From assembly GCA_905235825.1 (NCBI GenBank), contig CAJONH010000268.1, forward strand, positions 1 through 9,433: DNA of 9,433 nucleotides. Direction: 5' to 3'. The position numbers and the translations under genes are program-made. This document shows positions 1 to 6,756 of this stretch, in pieces (the first letter of the stretch is position 1; each line of letters starts with the position of its first letter). The notes under the pieces were generated by a model. That model was not told where the DNA came from. It saw nothing but the letters and a program-made list of their open reading frames with translations, and did no database searches. The stretch comes from Candidatus Gastranaerophilales bacterium (lineage in GTDB: Bacteria; Cyanobacteriota; Vampirovibrionia; Gastranaerophilales; Gastranaerophilaceae).

Positions 1-374
1 ACTATGATAATCAAGCATTCAGAGCAACCTTTCATAAAGGTGATAAACCATCAACAATTTTGCCGGATGCAGTAGATAAAGATGTACCGGATTATGAAAC
101 AGTATATGTAAGCAATGACGGAGGAGTTCCAATTCCATATACTGCAGCTCAATTCAGAGCACAACAAGCTGCTAAAAAAGCTGTTGAAGCAATGTCAGCA
201 GAACCTGTTCCTCAAAGAGAAGTCATTTTCCATAAAGGAGATACACCATCAAACACTCTTCCTACTAAAATAGCTGATGATGTTGCTGATGATGAAGTTG
301 TATATATTAGTAATAATGGCGGCGATGACTACGTTCCATATACAGCAGGTCAATTAAGAGCTCTTCAGAATTAA
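1..374 (+). CDS. 3' part of an acidic tandem-repeat protein of unknown function
   Basis: The reading frame is open from the left edge (first whole codon at 3) to the TAA at 372-374, so about 123 C-terminal residues are visible and the true start lies outside the window. A TTG at 60 is in frame but lies inside a repeat unit and has no ribosome binding site, so it is not taken as the start. The visible protein consists of repeats: FHKGD, then a Pro/Asp-rich stretch, then a VYVSNDGG or VYISNNGG strand, then PYTAxQxRA. The second unit starts 66 residues after the first, and a fragment of an earlier unit (YDNQAFRAT) precedes them. No catalytic motif, cysteine or membrane segment is visible. The composition is acidic and probably soluble. 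I do not recognise the family. The repetitive character suggests a structural, surface or binding role, but that is a guess. A terminator follows 20 nt after the stop. Confidence 0.8.
   Translation, partial: YDNQAFRATFHKGDKPSTILPDAVDKDVPDYETVYVSNDGGVPIPYTAAQFRAQQAAKKAVEAMSAEPVPQREVIFHKGDTPSNTLPTKIADDVADDEVVYISNNGGDDYVPYTAGQLRALQN
30..371 (+). repeat. Two in-frame repeat units, about 198 bp period
   Basis: Unit 1 runs 30-227 and unit 2 runs 228-371, the latter ending at the stop codon. Both open with codons for FHKGDxPS, then have a variable acidic segment, a VYxSNxGG core and a PYTAxQxRA end. Unit 1 also has a helical Ala/Lys/Glu-rich linker of about 18 residues (AAKKAVEAMSAEPVPQ region), which unit 2 lacks. 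The DNA is also visibly related at the unit starts (ttTCATAAAGGtGATA against ttCCATAAAGGaGATA), which points to duplication within the gene. The remnant at 3-29 shows that at least one more unit lies to the left, with a shorter linker. Confidence 0.75.
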
Positions 375-393
375 AATATACTTTTTTAAATAA

Positions 394-428
394 AAACAAA
401 GCGGTATTTAAATATACCGTTTTTGTTT
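394..428 (+). terminator. Stem-loop terminator after the repeat-protein gene
   Basis: The core stem CGGTAT (402-407) pairs with ATACCG (414-419) around a 6-nt loop. It is extended by G-T and A-T pairs, and beyond a one-base bulge by AAAC/GTTT-type pairing out to 394 and 428. T-rich sequence (420-428) follows the core. It lies 20 nt past the stop codon, as expected for factor-independent termination. The A-rich left flank could give some termination in reverse, but no minus-strand gene needs it. Confidence 0.75.
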
Positions 429-478
429 ATTTATATAATTTTTACTTCCAATTTCATATTTATATCGGATAATAAAAA

Positions 479-484
479 TATAAT
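479..484 (+). promoter_or_regulatory. Candidate -10 box for valS
   Basis: A perfect TATAAT lies 24 nt before the valS start and just downstream of the preceding terminator, where a promoter is expected. No convincing -35 hexamer lies at 16-18 nt. In such AT-rich DNA a TATAAT alone is weak evidence; a second TATAAT at 434-439 lies directly behind the terminator. No T-box leader (long structured leader with an AGGGUGGNACCGCG-like motif) is visible in the 133-nt gap at 375-507. Confidence 0.3.
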
Positions 485-507
485 AACGACATTATGAGGG
501 AAATAAG

Positions 508-3156
508 ATGAGTATAACCAAAATTGAAGATTTACCTACAGTATATAATGCAAATGAAACGGAAGAAGCAATTTATAAATTCTGGGAAGATAATGAATGT
601 TTTAAGGCTGATGCAAAAAGTAAAAAGCCTCCGTATTCAATAGTAATTCCTCCTCCGAATGTTACGGGAGTATTGCACATGGGACATGCACTCGATGAAA
701 CATTGCAGGATATATTGGTCAGATATCACAGAATGTCAGGATTTGAAACTTTATGGATGCCGGGAACCGACCACGCAGGTATTGCGACTCAAAATGTTGT
801 AGAAAAAAAATTAAGAAGTGAAGGCAAAACTCGTTTTGACCTTGGCAGAGAAAAGTTTTTGGAAGTAACTTGGGATTGGGCTAATAAACATAGAAATGCA
901 ATTTTGGAACAATGCAAAAGACTCGGTGCTTCTTTTGATATGTCAAGAGCTCGTTTTACTCTTGATAAAGGGTGTAATGAAGCTGTTAAAGAAGTTTTTG
1001 TTAAATTATACGAAAAAGATTTAATTTATAAAGGTAAATATATTGTTAACTGGTGTCCTCGCTGTCAGAGTGCAATTTCTGATGTTGAAACCGATTATGA
1101 AACAGAAAACAGTAATTTATGGGAAATAAGTTATCCTCTGAAAAATGAACAAGGAGCAATAGTTGTTGCAACAACCCGTCCTGAAACCATATACGGAGAT
1201 GTTGCCGTTGCTGTTAATCCTACCGATTATAAATATAAAGACTTAATAGGCAAAACGGTTATGATACCTCTTACCGGCAGAGAAATTCCTATTATTGCCG
1301 ATGATTACGTTGATAAACATTATGGAACTGGGGCATTAAAAATTACTCCCGCTCATGACCCTAATGACTATGAAGTTGCTAAAAGACACGGATTGAAACC
1401 CATTTGGGTTATAGATGAGCAGGGTAAAATGAAGCATTGCAGTGAAGTTCATGGTGATGTTCAGGGCTTATCGAGAGAAGAAGCCCGCCAAAAAACAGTT
1501 GAGCTGCTTCAATATAATAACAGTCTTGTCAGAATTAAGCCGATTGAACACAATGTCGGTAAATGCCAGAGATGTAATACTACAATAGAACCTTTATTAT
1601 CTGAGCAATGGTTTGTAAGAATGGAACCGCTTGCAAAAGCGGCAATTGCTGCCGTTGAAAACGGTGATATTAAATTTGTACCCGAACGCTGGACAAAAAA
1701 TTACCTCGGCTGGATGACAAATATTCGTGATTGGTGTATTTCCCGCCAATTATGGTGGGGACATCAAATTCCTGCTTATTACCATAATGAAACGGGAGAA
1801 ATGGTTGTCGCAAAGGAAAATCCCAATCCTTCCTTATATACTCAGGATTCTGATGTACTTGATACATGGTTTTCTTCGGGTTTATGGCCATTTTCAACAA
1901 TGGGCTGGCCTGATACAAATGCGGAAGATTTCAAAAAATTCTATCCGACTTCAACTCTTGTAACGGGTTTTGATATTATTTTCTTCTGGGTTGCAAGAAT
2001 GATTACAATGGGTGAAGAATTTACAAAAAAAGCACCGTTCTCAACGGTTTATATTCACGGTCTTATTCGTGATGAACAAGGTCAAAAAATGTCTAAATCA
2101 AAAGGCAATACAATTGACCCCGTTGGAATTATTGATAAATACGGCTGTGATGCTTTAAGATTTACATTAACATCACTATGCACTTACGGCGGACAGGATA
2201 TTAAAATAAGCGATGAAAAATTTGAATACGGAAGGAATTTTGCCAATAAAATTTGGAATGCTTCAAGATTTGTTCTTATGAATCTTGAAGGAGTTGACGA
2301 TAAAAATATTGATTTTGCTAATCTTACACTCGCCGATAAATGGATTTTGAATAAATTAAATACTACGGCAAAAGAAACAAATGAAAATATTAAAAATTAC
2401 CGCATAGGTGAAATGGCTCATACTTTATATGATTTCTTCTGGAATCATTATTGCGATTGGTATGTTGAAATTGCAAAAATTCAATTACAGGATGAAAAAT
2501 TAAAACTTAATACACAAAGAGTATTAAGATATGTACTTGATATGACATTAAGATTATTACATCCCGTTATGCCTCATATAACGGAAAAAATTTGGCAGAT
2601 TTTGCCGAAAAATACTGATACTAAAGCTATTATGCTAAGTGATTTTCCTGTTTATAACGAAAAATTAGTATTTACGGATGAAAATACTCAAATGGAGCTT
2701 GTATTTGAAACAATTAAATCTTTGAGAAATGTAAGGCAGAGTTTTAATATCCCTGTTTCAACAAAAGTCAATGCTGAAATTCTTGCAAGTTCGGAAGAAG
2801 AAGTGATTTTCAAAAAAGTAGAGGCTTATATTCATAGATTAGCCAGAGTTGAAGACATTAAGTATGTTGATGAAAATCATAAAACCGTAAAACAATCGGC
2901 AGCAGCCGTAGTAAGTAACTCTAAAATAATAATTCCGTTAGCAGGGCTAATTGATATTAACGAAGAAATAAAAAGGCAAAATAAAAAACTTGATAAACTT
3001 GTTAATGAAAAAAGAAGCCTTGAAGGACGAATAAAAAATGAGAAATTTGTTTCTAACGCACCAAAAGAAGTATTAGAACAAACGAAAGCAAGAATAGAAG
3101 AAATAACCGTTCAGGAAAAAACAATAAGTGATTTAATTGAATCACTAAAAGGATAA
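508..3156 (+). CDS. valS: Valyl-tRNA synthetase (ValRS)
   Basis: Cytoplasmic class Ia synthetase that charges tRNA-Val with valine using ATP and hydrolyses mischarged Thr-tRNA-Val. At 882 residues it has normal full length (bacterial ValRS are about 870-950). Visible landmarks in order: PPPNVTG (48-54) and the HIGH-type signature HMGH (57-60) of the Rossmann catalytic core; paired cysteines CPRC (183-186) and CQRC (353-356), consistent with zinc knuckles; the CP1 editing domain with TTRPET (222-227) and YGTGALKITPAHD (272-284); the KMSKS loop (527-531); the helical anticodon-binding domain from about residue 610; and a C-terminal Lys/Glu-rich coiled coil (about 817-880), the arm that contacts the tRNA elbow. 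The start is supported by GAGGG at 496-500, 7 nt before the ATG. It is the first gene of a close run; the prepilin gene starts 22 nt after its stop. All key motifs are intact. Confidence 0.98.
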   Translation: MSITKIEDLPTVYNANETEEAIYKFWEDNECFKADAKSKKPPYSIVIPPPNVTGVLHMGHALDETLQDILVRYHRMSGFETLWMPGTDHAGIATQNVVEKKLRSEGKTRFDLGREKFLEVTWDWANKHRNAILEQCKRLGASFDMSRARFTLDKGCNEAVKEVFVKLYEKDLIYKGKYIVNWCPRCQSAISDVETDYETENSNLWEISYPLKNEQGAIVVATTRPETIYGDVAVAVNPTDYKYKDLIGKTVMIPLTGREIPIIADDYVDKHYGTGALKITPAHDPNDYEVAKRHGLKPIWVIDEQGKMKHCSEVHGDVQGLSREEARQKTVELLQYNNSLVRIKPIEHNVGKCQRCNTTIEPLLSEQWFVRMEPLAKAAIAAVENGDIKFVPERWTKNYLGWMTNIRDWCISRQLWWGHQIPAYYHNETGEMVVAKENPNPSLYTQDSDVLDTWFSSGLWPFSTMGWPDTNAEDFKKFYPTSTLVTGFDIIFFWVARMITMGEEFTKKAPFSTVYIHGLIRDEQGQKMSKSKGNTIDPVGIIDKYGCDALRFTLTSLCTYGGQDIKISDEKFEYGRNFANKIWNASRFVLMNLEGVDDKNIDFANLTLADKWILNKLNTTAKETNENIKNYRIGEMAHTLYDFFWNHYCDWYVEIAKIQLQDEKLKLNTQRVLRYVLDMTLRLLHPVMPHITEKIWQILPKNTDTKAIMLSDFPVYNEKLVFTDENTQMELVFETIKSLRNVRQSFNIPVSTKVNAEILASSEEEVIFKKVEAYIHRLARVEDIKYVDENHKTVKQSAAAVVSNSKIIIPLAGLIDINEEIKRQNKKLDKLVNEKRSLEGRIKNEKFVSNAPKEVLEQTKARIEEITVQEKTISDLIESLKG

Positions 3157-3178
3157 CTTATGTTCAGGAGATTATAAA

Positions 3179-3895
3179 ATGAGAAAATACATAAATTTTC
3201 GATTTGGCTTTAACCTTACGGAAGTTTTATTAACAATTGGTATTATTGGTATTATTGCTTCAATCACAATTCCTATAATTGTTCATAATTATGATGAAAA
3301 AGAACGATACAGTAAAGTTAATAAAATGTATTCAATACTTTCAGGTGCATTAGAACGCTCTGTTGCAAACGGCGAAGATTATTCATATTATACGATTAAA
3401 AATGACAGTCCGGGAATGCTTGATTTTTATAATACTTATTTAAAAAAATATTTAACGGTAATGAAAGTTTGTGAAAATCAAACCGAAGGATGTTGGAACA
3501 GCAATACAACAAAAACTTTAAAAGGGACTGACTTTAAATATAATCATCCGGGAGTTAGTATAGGCGAAGGAACAATGGCACTTGTTTTAAATGATGGTAC
3601 ATTTGTTCAACTTGATGCTTATGGCGATGCAAATGATTTTAAAACATTCTTTGGTGTTACAAAAGGGAGCGAGCCGGGAATGACAATTATATTTGATATT
3701 AACGGTGAAAAAAACCCTAATACAATAGGAAAAGATATTTTTGCCGTTTTATTTCTTCCCGAACATGGTATAGTTCCTGCATTTTATGGAGCATCAGATA
3801 GTGAAATTGCATCTGATTGTTCAAAAGAAGGTATAGGTTTTGCTTGTATCCAGAACTATTTACAGGGTGAAGTAACAGGTGATATTCCGGAATAA
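3179..3895 (+). CDS. Prepilin-like protein (type IV pilin/pseudopilin fold)
   Basis: 238 residues. The short basic leader MRKYINFRFG ends in Gly10, followed by FNLTEVLLTIGIIGIIASIT. This is the G|FxxxE prepilin peptidase (PilD) site, with Glu at mature position 5 and a hydrophobic N-terminal helix (about 11-34) that serves as membrane anchor and pilus core. The globular part has four cysteines (98, 105, 214, 223), which could form two disulfides, and an FDINGEKNPNTIGKDIFAV segment (172-190). This resembles the 'DxNG..gPN..G.D.F' motif common near the end of type II secretion pseudopilins and of the multi-copy pilin-like proteins of Gastranaerophilales. It is longer than a typical major pilin and more like a minor pilin or pseudopilin. 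AGGAG (3166-3170) lies 8 nt before the ATG. It sits between valS and the SLH gene and probably shares their transcript. The exact role (pilus, secretion or DNA uptake) cannot be told from the sequence. Confidence 0.9.
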   Translation: MRKYINFRFGFNLTEVLLTIGIIGIIASITIPIIVHNYDEKERYSKVNKMYSILSGALERSVANGEDYSYYTIKNDSPGMLDFYNTYLKKYLTVMKVCENQTEGCWNSNTTKTLKGTDFKYNHPGVSIGEGTMALVLNDGTFVQLDAYGDANDFKTFFGVTKGSEPGMTIIFDINGEKNPNTIGKDIFAVLFLPEHGIVPAFYGASDSEIASDCSKEGIGFACIQNYLQGEVTGDIPE

Positions 3896-3897
3896 AT

Positions 3898-5049
3898 ATG
3901 AAGAAGTTAGTATATATTATTATATTTGTTATGCTGTTTTTTGCTTCAGAGGCATTTGCAAAACAGTTTAAAGATGTTCCTGCCGGATATTGGGATATAC
4001 AAGAAATAGACAGAATAACCGAAGCCGGAATAATGAACGGTGTATCCGATGATGAGTTTCAGCCGAAACGTTATGTTACAAGAGCAGAATATGCCGCATC
4101 AATTATAAAAGCAATAAAACAGGAAAATATACAGGTTCAAAATGCTTATGCATTTGATGATATTAATAATTCTCATTGGGCATGGAAATATGTTATAAGA
4201 GCATTGGATTTAGATATACTAAAGCCTGTATCGGACAGCTATTTTTATCCGAATGAATATGTAACAAGAGATGAAATTATTACATTTATGGTAAATATAT
4301 TAAAATCAGAACATATAACAAAAAAAGAAGCATTGGTTGCACTTCAAAATGCTTATGCTGATTTTGATGATATACCCGATTGGTTTAAGGTTACGGCAGG
4401 AAAAGCGGAAGTTTTAGGTGTTATAGCAAAAGAACCGCCGAGAGAAAATTATCTCAATTATGACGGATATATTTCACGTGCACAATTTGCATATTTTTTA
4501 GATAAATTAAAAGAAATAACAGAAGGCTATATTCAAGAAAAACATAAAGAAGAAACCAGTCCTAAAATAGTTGAAGAAGGCGGAATTATCATAGATAATA
4601 CAAAAAGAGAAGATGATGTAGTTACTCTGCCTGTTCGGACAATTTTACCCGTAATAATTTCGGGACAATTAAAATCAGGTCAGACAAAATCAGGAACAAT
4701 GTTTCAGGCAAGATTTGCCGATAATATAGTTGATGATGAAAATCATCTTTTACTTTCAAAAAATATTATATTAATAGGAAAAGTGCTTAATTCACAACGC
4801 TCAATTCCATTTATAAAAAACGGAAGTGTATTATTTGAACTTTCTGCAACAAATAAAGATGGCAATTTAACACGTATTCAAGGTATTGCCGATTGTACAC
4901 CGCCCGTTACGGAATCCAATAAAATTACAAGGGCAGCGGCTTCTGTCATCAAGGGAAAAAATTTTATAGGAAAAGATGGTCAAATTCTCTATATAAGACT
5001 TTATAAGCCTATGCGTGTAAATATTGTAACGGGTGATATTTTAGATTAA
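3898..5049 (+). CDS. Secreted protein with three S-layer homology (SLH) domains
   Basis: 383 residues. An N-terminal signal peptide (Lys-Lys, then hydrophobic 4-16) ends in a likely signal peptidase I site after AFA (19-21). Three SLH modules follow: about 24-73 (FKDVPAGYWD...YVTRAEYAA), 86-137 (FDDINNSHWAW...YVTRDEIITF) and 156-206 (FDDIPDWFK...YISRAQFAYF). SLH modules bind secondary polymers or peptidoglycan, so the protein is expected to be exported and wall-bound. A charged linker (about 207-240) leads to a beta-rich C-terminal domain (about 243-380) with the pattern TILPVIISGQLKSG...F.AR..DNI....HLLLSKNIILIGKV. This looks like the 'GT.i...l...s..s..G..F.a.l...v.....l.ipkg..i.G.v' layout of some envelope proteins. 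It is far too small for a porin barrel. The ATG is 2 nt after the prepilin stop with no good Shine-Dalgarno, so translational coupling is likely. Family assignment of the SLH part is firm; that of the C-terminal domain is tentative. Confidence 0.92.
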   Translation: MKKLVYIIIFVMLFFASEAFAKQFKDVPAGYWDIQEIDRITEAGIMNGVSDDEFQPKRYVTRAEYAASIIKAIKQENIQVQNAYAFDDINNSHWAWKYVIRALDLDILKPVSDSYFYPNEYVTRDEIITFMVNILKSEHITKKEALVALQNAYADFDDIPDWFKVTAGKAEVLGVIAKEPPRENYLNYDGYISRAQFAYFLDKLKEITEGYIQEKHKEETSPKIVEEGGIIIDNTKREDDVVTLPVRTILPVIISGQLKSGQTKSGTMFQARFADNIVDDENHLLLSKNIILIGKVLNSQRSIPFIKNGSVLFELSATNKDGNLTRIQGIADCTPPVTESNKITRAAASVIKGKNFIGKDGQILYIRLYKPMRVNIVTGDILD

Positions 5050-5150
5050 TTAAATAATAAAGTATTAATTTATAGCAAGTTTTGTAATTACGGGTTTTAT
5101 AAGTATCGGTATATATAAACAATTTATTAATTTACCCGAAAGGATTTTCT

Positions 5151-6089
5151 ATGTATAACATTAGCAGTATATATAATGTTAGTTTTAAAAGCGATATAAA
5201 TAATAAAAATCAAATTACTTCTGACAATATTAAAACTTCTGATATTCCCAACGATAGTTTTGAAATAAAAAAAAATGATAATTCAAATTGTTTATTAGGT
5301 CTATTAAGAAATTTATTTTCACCTCCTCCCGAACAAAAATATAAAAAGTTTATATTGAATGCCGAAAAGAAAATAGAATATGCATCATCTGATTTTAAAA
5401 AAATAAATAAAAACTCTGTTAAATTATTTAATGAAGCAAATGAACTTTTAATAAAAGTTAAAAATGATAATCTTGATGAAAATATACAAACTAATGCAGT
5501 AAATTATCAAGGTGATATATATAGAACTATAAGAAAAATTGATACAGACGGATTTGTTGATAAAATTATACATACAAAAAACAATCAAGTTTATACTGTT
5601 TATGATATTAAAAGTGAATTAAAAGCAGGTAAAAACCAAATATATGAAGGAAATCAATATCAAAAAGTAACGGCAGACTGCTATTTTTATAATCCATTCA
5701 ATGAAAATAAATCCGAAATTGGTTACATGAAAAACGTTACAAATACTGCCGTCGAATTTAACGCTGCTTATGATGCGGAACACGGGGGGATAAAAAGAGT
5801 TTGTCAAAATAGCAATAAAACTCCGATTGAAGTTTATGCGTCAGGAACAGATAAAAACTATACATATTGGTTTAATTACGGCAAAAAAGAACAAGAAAAA
5901 GTTTCTCATTGTATTTTAGGTGATGATAAGAGCAGAACAAAGTATACTAAAATAAAACAATCTATATTTAAAAAATATAACAAAATAATTTCATATTTTC
6001 AATATGAAAACGTTAGCAACAGACCAAAATCAAGATTGGTTATTGTACAACCAAAAATTAGAATTCAGGACTATAGTATATCAACATAA
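5151..6089 (+). CDS. Hypothetical Lys/Asn-rich protein with N-terminal NVSFKS motif
   Basis: 312 residues, not recognised. AAAGGA (5139-5144) lies 6 nt before the ATG and supports the start. There is no signal peptide or clear membrane helix; a short hydrophobic patch CLLGLLRNLF (47-56) precedes PPPEQ. Residues 62-105 look helical and amphipathic, possibly a coiled coil. From about 118 on the sequence is rich in short Tyr/Thr/Val strands (e.g. NQVYTVYDIKS, TPIEVYASGTDKNYTYWFNY), suggesting a beta-rich domain. There are four cysteines (47, 177, 218, 254). The short N-terminal motif (I/V)SFK or (I/V)xFxG within the first 15 residues is, as I recall, common in uncharacterised Gastranaerophilales proteins, where it might be a sorting or lineage signature; this is not established. 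The gene is 101 nt past the SLH gene with no terminator seen between, so read-through is possible. Its own transcript would end at the hairpin overlapping its stop codon. Codon use is very AT-rich. Confidence 0.75.
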   Translation: MYNISSIYNVSFKSDINNKNQITSDNIKTSDIPNDSFEIKKNDNSNCLLGLLRNLFSPPPEQKYKKFILNAEKKIEYASSDFKKINKNSVKLFNEANELLIKVKNDNLDENIQTNAVNYQGDIYRTIRKIDTDGFVDKIIHTKNNQVYTVYDIKSELKAGKNQIYEGNQYQKVTADCYFYNPFNENKSEIGYMKNVTNTAVEFNAAYDAEHGGIKRVCQNSNKTPIEVYASGTDKNYTYWFNYGKKEQEKVSHCILGDDKSRTKYTKIKQSIFKKYNKIISYFQYENVSNRPKSRLVIVQPKIRIQDYSIST

Positions 6090-6117
6090 AAAGGAGTGTT
6101 AAAAAACACTCCTTTTT
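6088..6117. terminator. Bidirectional terminator between convergent genes
   Basis: A perfect 13-bp inverted repeat (6088-6100 with 6105-6117) around an AAAA loop, containing the GGAGTG/CACTCC core. On the plus strand the right arm runs into a T tract (6113-6118), giving a classic factor-independent terminator. Read from the minus strand, the arm ends in TTTAT, so it can also stop the pilMN-pilO transcript, whose last stop codon is at 6134-6136. The stem base overlaps the TAA of the plus-strand hypothetical gene (6087-6089). Confidence 0.92.
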
Positions 6118-6133
6118 TATCCTTATTTTTATC

Positions 6134-6739
6134 TTATCTTCTGTTTCTGTGTGTTGTCATAGAAGGCTTTTCACTGTATAAAGTAATTGCTTCATTAATC
6201 AGAAGGTAATCGGCATCTTCTTGAAAAGCCGTTATGCTTAAACTTGAAATAGCAGTTAAATATTCAAAATTATTATTCATATCATTTAAAAATGCATGCA
6301 TTTGATTATATGTTCCAACAAAGAAAAATTTAAGTTCACAAGCATTATAACTGCCTGAATTTTCTGCATATAAAGGGTCATTTGTAGGCTTCATATTGTA
6401 TTCAATAGAACGAATTAAAAGACCGTTGCTTTGAGCAGTTTTTATAATATCTTCAAACATATTACCAAAAACACCCAAACTTTCGTTTGAACTGTTAACT
6501 GTAGTTTTGAAAATAGGCTTTAATGCTCTTAACTTAATTTCTTGAGCTTGTTTATCCGCTTCTTCTTTTCGTACCTGTTCTTCAAGTTTTTGTTTTTTGG
6601 CACTGTTTCTTTCAAGTTCTTCTCTTATATCACTATATTCTTCAATTTTGGGACGACAAATTGAAATAACTATCAAAACTATTAATACTGCTGCCAATAT
6701 AAGACAAATCGGAACAAATTGTTGATATTTTTTATTCAT
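6134..6739 (-). CDS. pilO: PilO-like type IV pilus/type II secretion inner-membrane protein
   Basis: 201 residues. A single N-terminal membrane helix (about 8-28) is followed by a Lys/Glu-rich coiled coil (about 31-75) and a periplasmic alpha/beta domain (about 85-190). That domain includes the PilO-like strand-helix unit ELKFFFVGTYNQMHAFLNDM (135-154) and a final strand ITLYSEK. This is the layout of PilO (GspM in type II secretion), which pairs with PilN through the coiled coil and ferredoxin-like domain to form the alignment platform under the pilus. The assignment rests mainly on architecture and context: its ATG is 17 nt downstream of the PilM-PilN gene on the same strand, with AGAGGA (plus-strand positions 6744-6749) as ribosome binding site. 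Length fits PilO (about 190-220). The tail is basic (THRNRR). No pilP or pilQ follows; the operon ends at the convergent terminator. Confidence 0.82.
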   Translation of the reverse strand: MNKKYQQFVPICLILAAVLIVLIVISICRPKIEEYSDIREELERNSAKKQKLEEQVRKEEADKQAQEIKLRALKPIFKTTVNSSNESLGVFGNMFEDIIKTAQSNGLLIRSIEYNMKPTNDPLYAENSGSYNACELKFFFVGTYNQMHAFLNDMNNNFEYLTAISSLSITAFQEDADYLLINEAITLYSEKPSMTTHRNRR

Positions 6740-6756
6740 AGTATCCTCTGTTTAAA

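Noticed and set aside
60..374. A TTG at 60 as the start of a 104-residue protein
   Set aside because: The same frame is open back to the window edge and position 60 lies inside a repeat unit; the gene is simply cut by the edge.
375..507. T-box riboswitch upstream of valS
   Set aside because: The gap is short, holds the previous gene's terminator, and shows no T-box consensus or antiterminator/terminator pair next to valS.
1670..1963. Overlapping open frames on both strands inside valS
   Set aside because: They lie wholly within intact valS, lack ribosome binding sites and have no protein-like features.
5091..5138. CGGGT/ACCCG inverted repeat before the hypothetical gene, ending next to its ribosome binding site
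   Set aside because: Only 5 bp with a 38-nt loop and no extension; too weak to call a regulatory hairpin. The nearby GTAATTAC palindrome (5084-5091) is also short enough to be chance.
5619..5807. Minus-strand open frame inside the hypothetical gene
   Set aside because: Antisense shadow of an AT-rich gene; no start signals.
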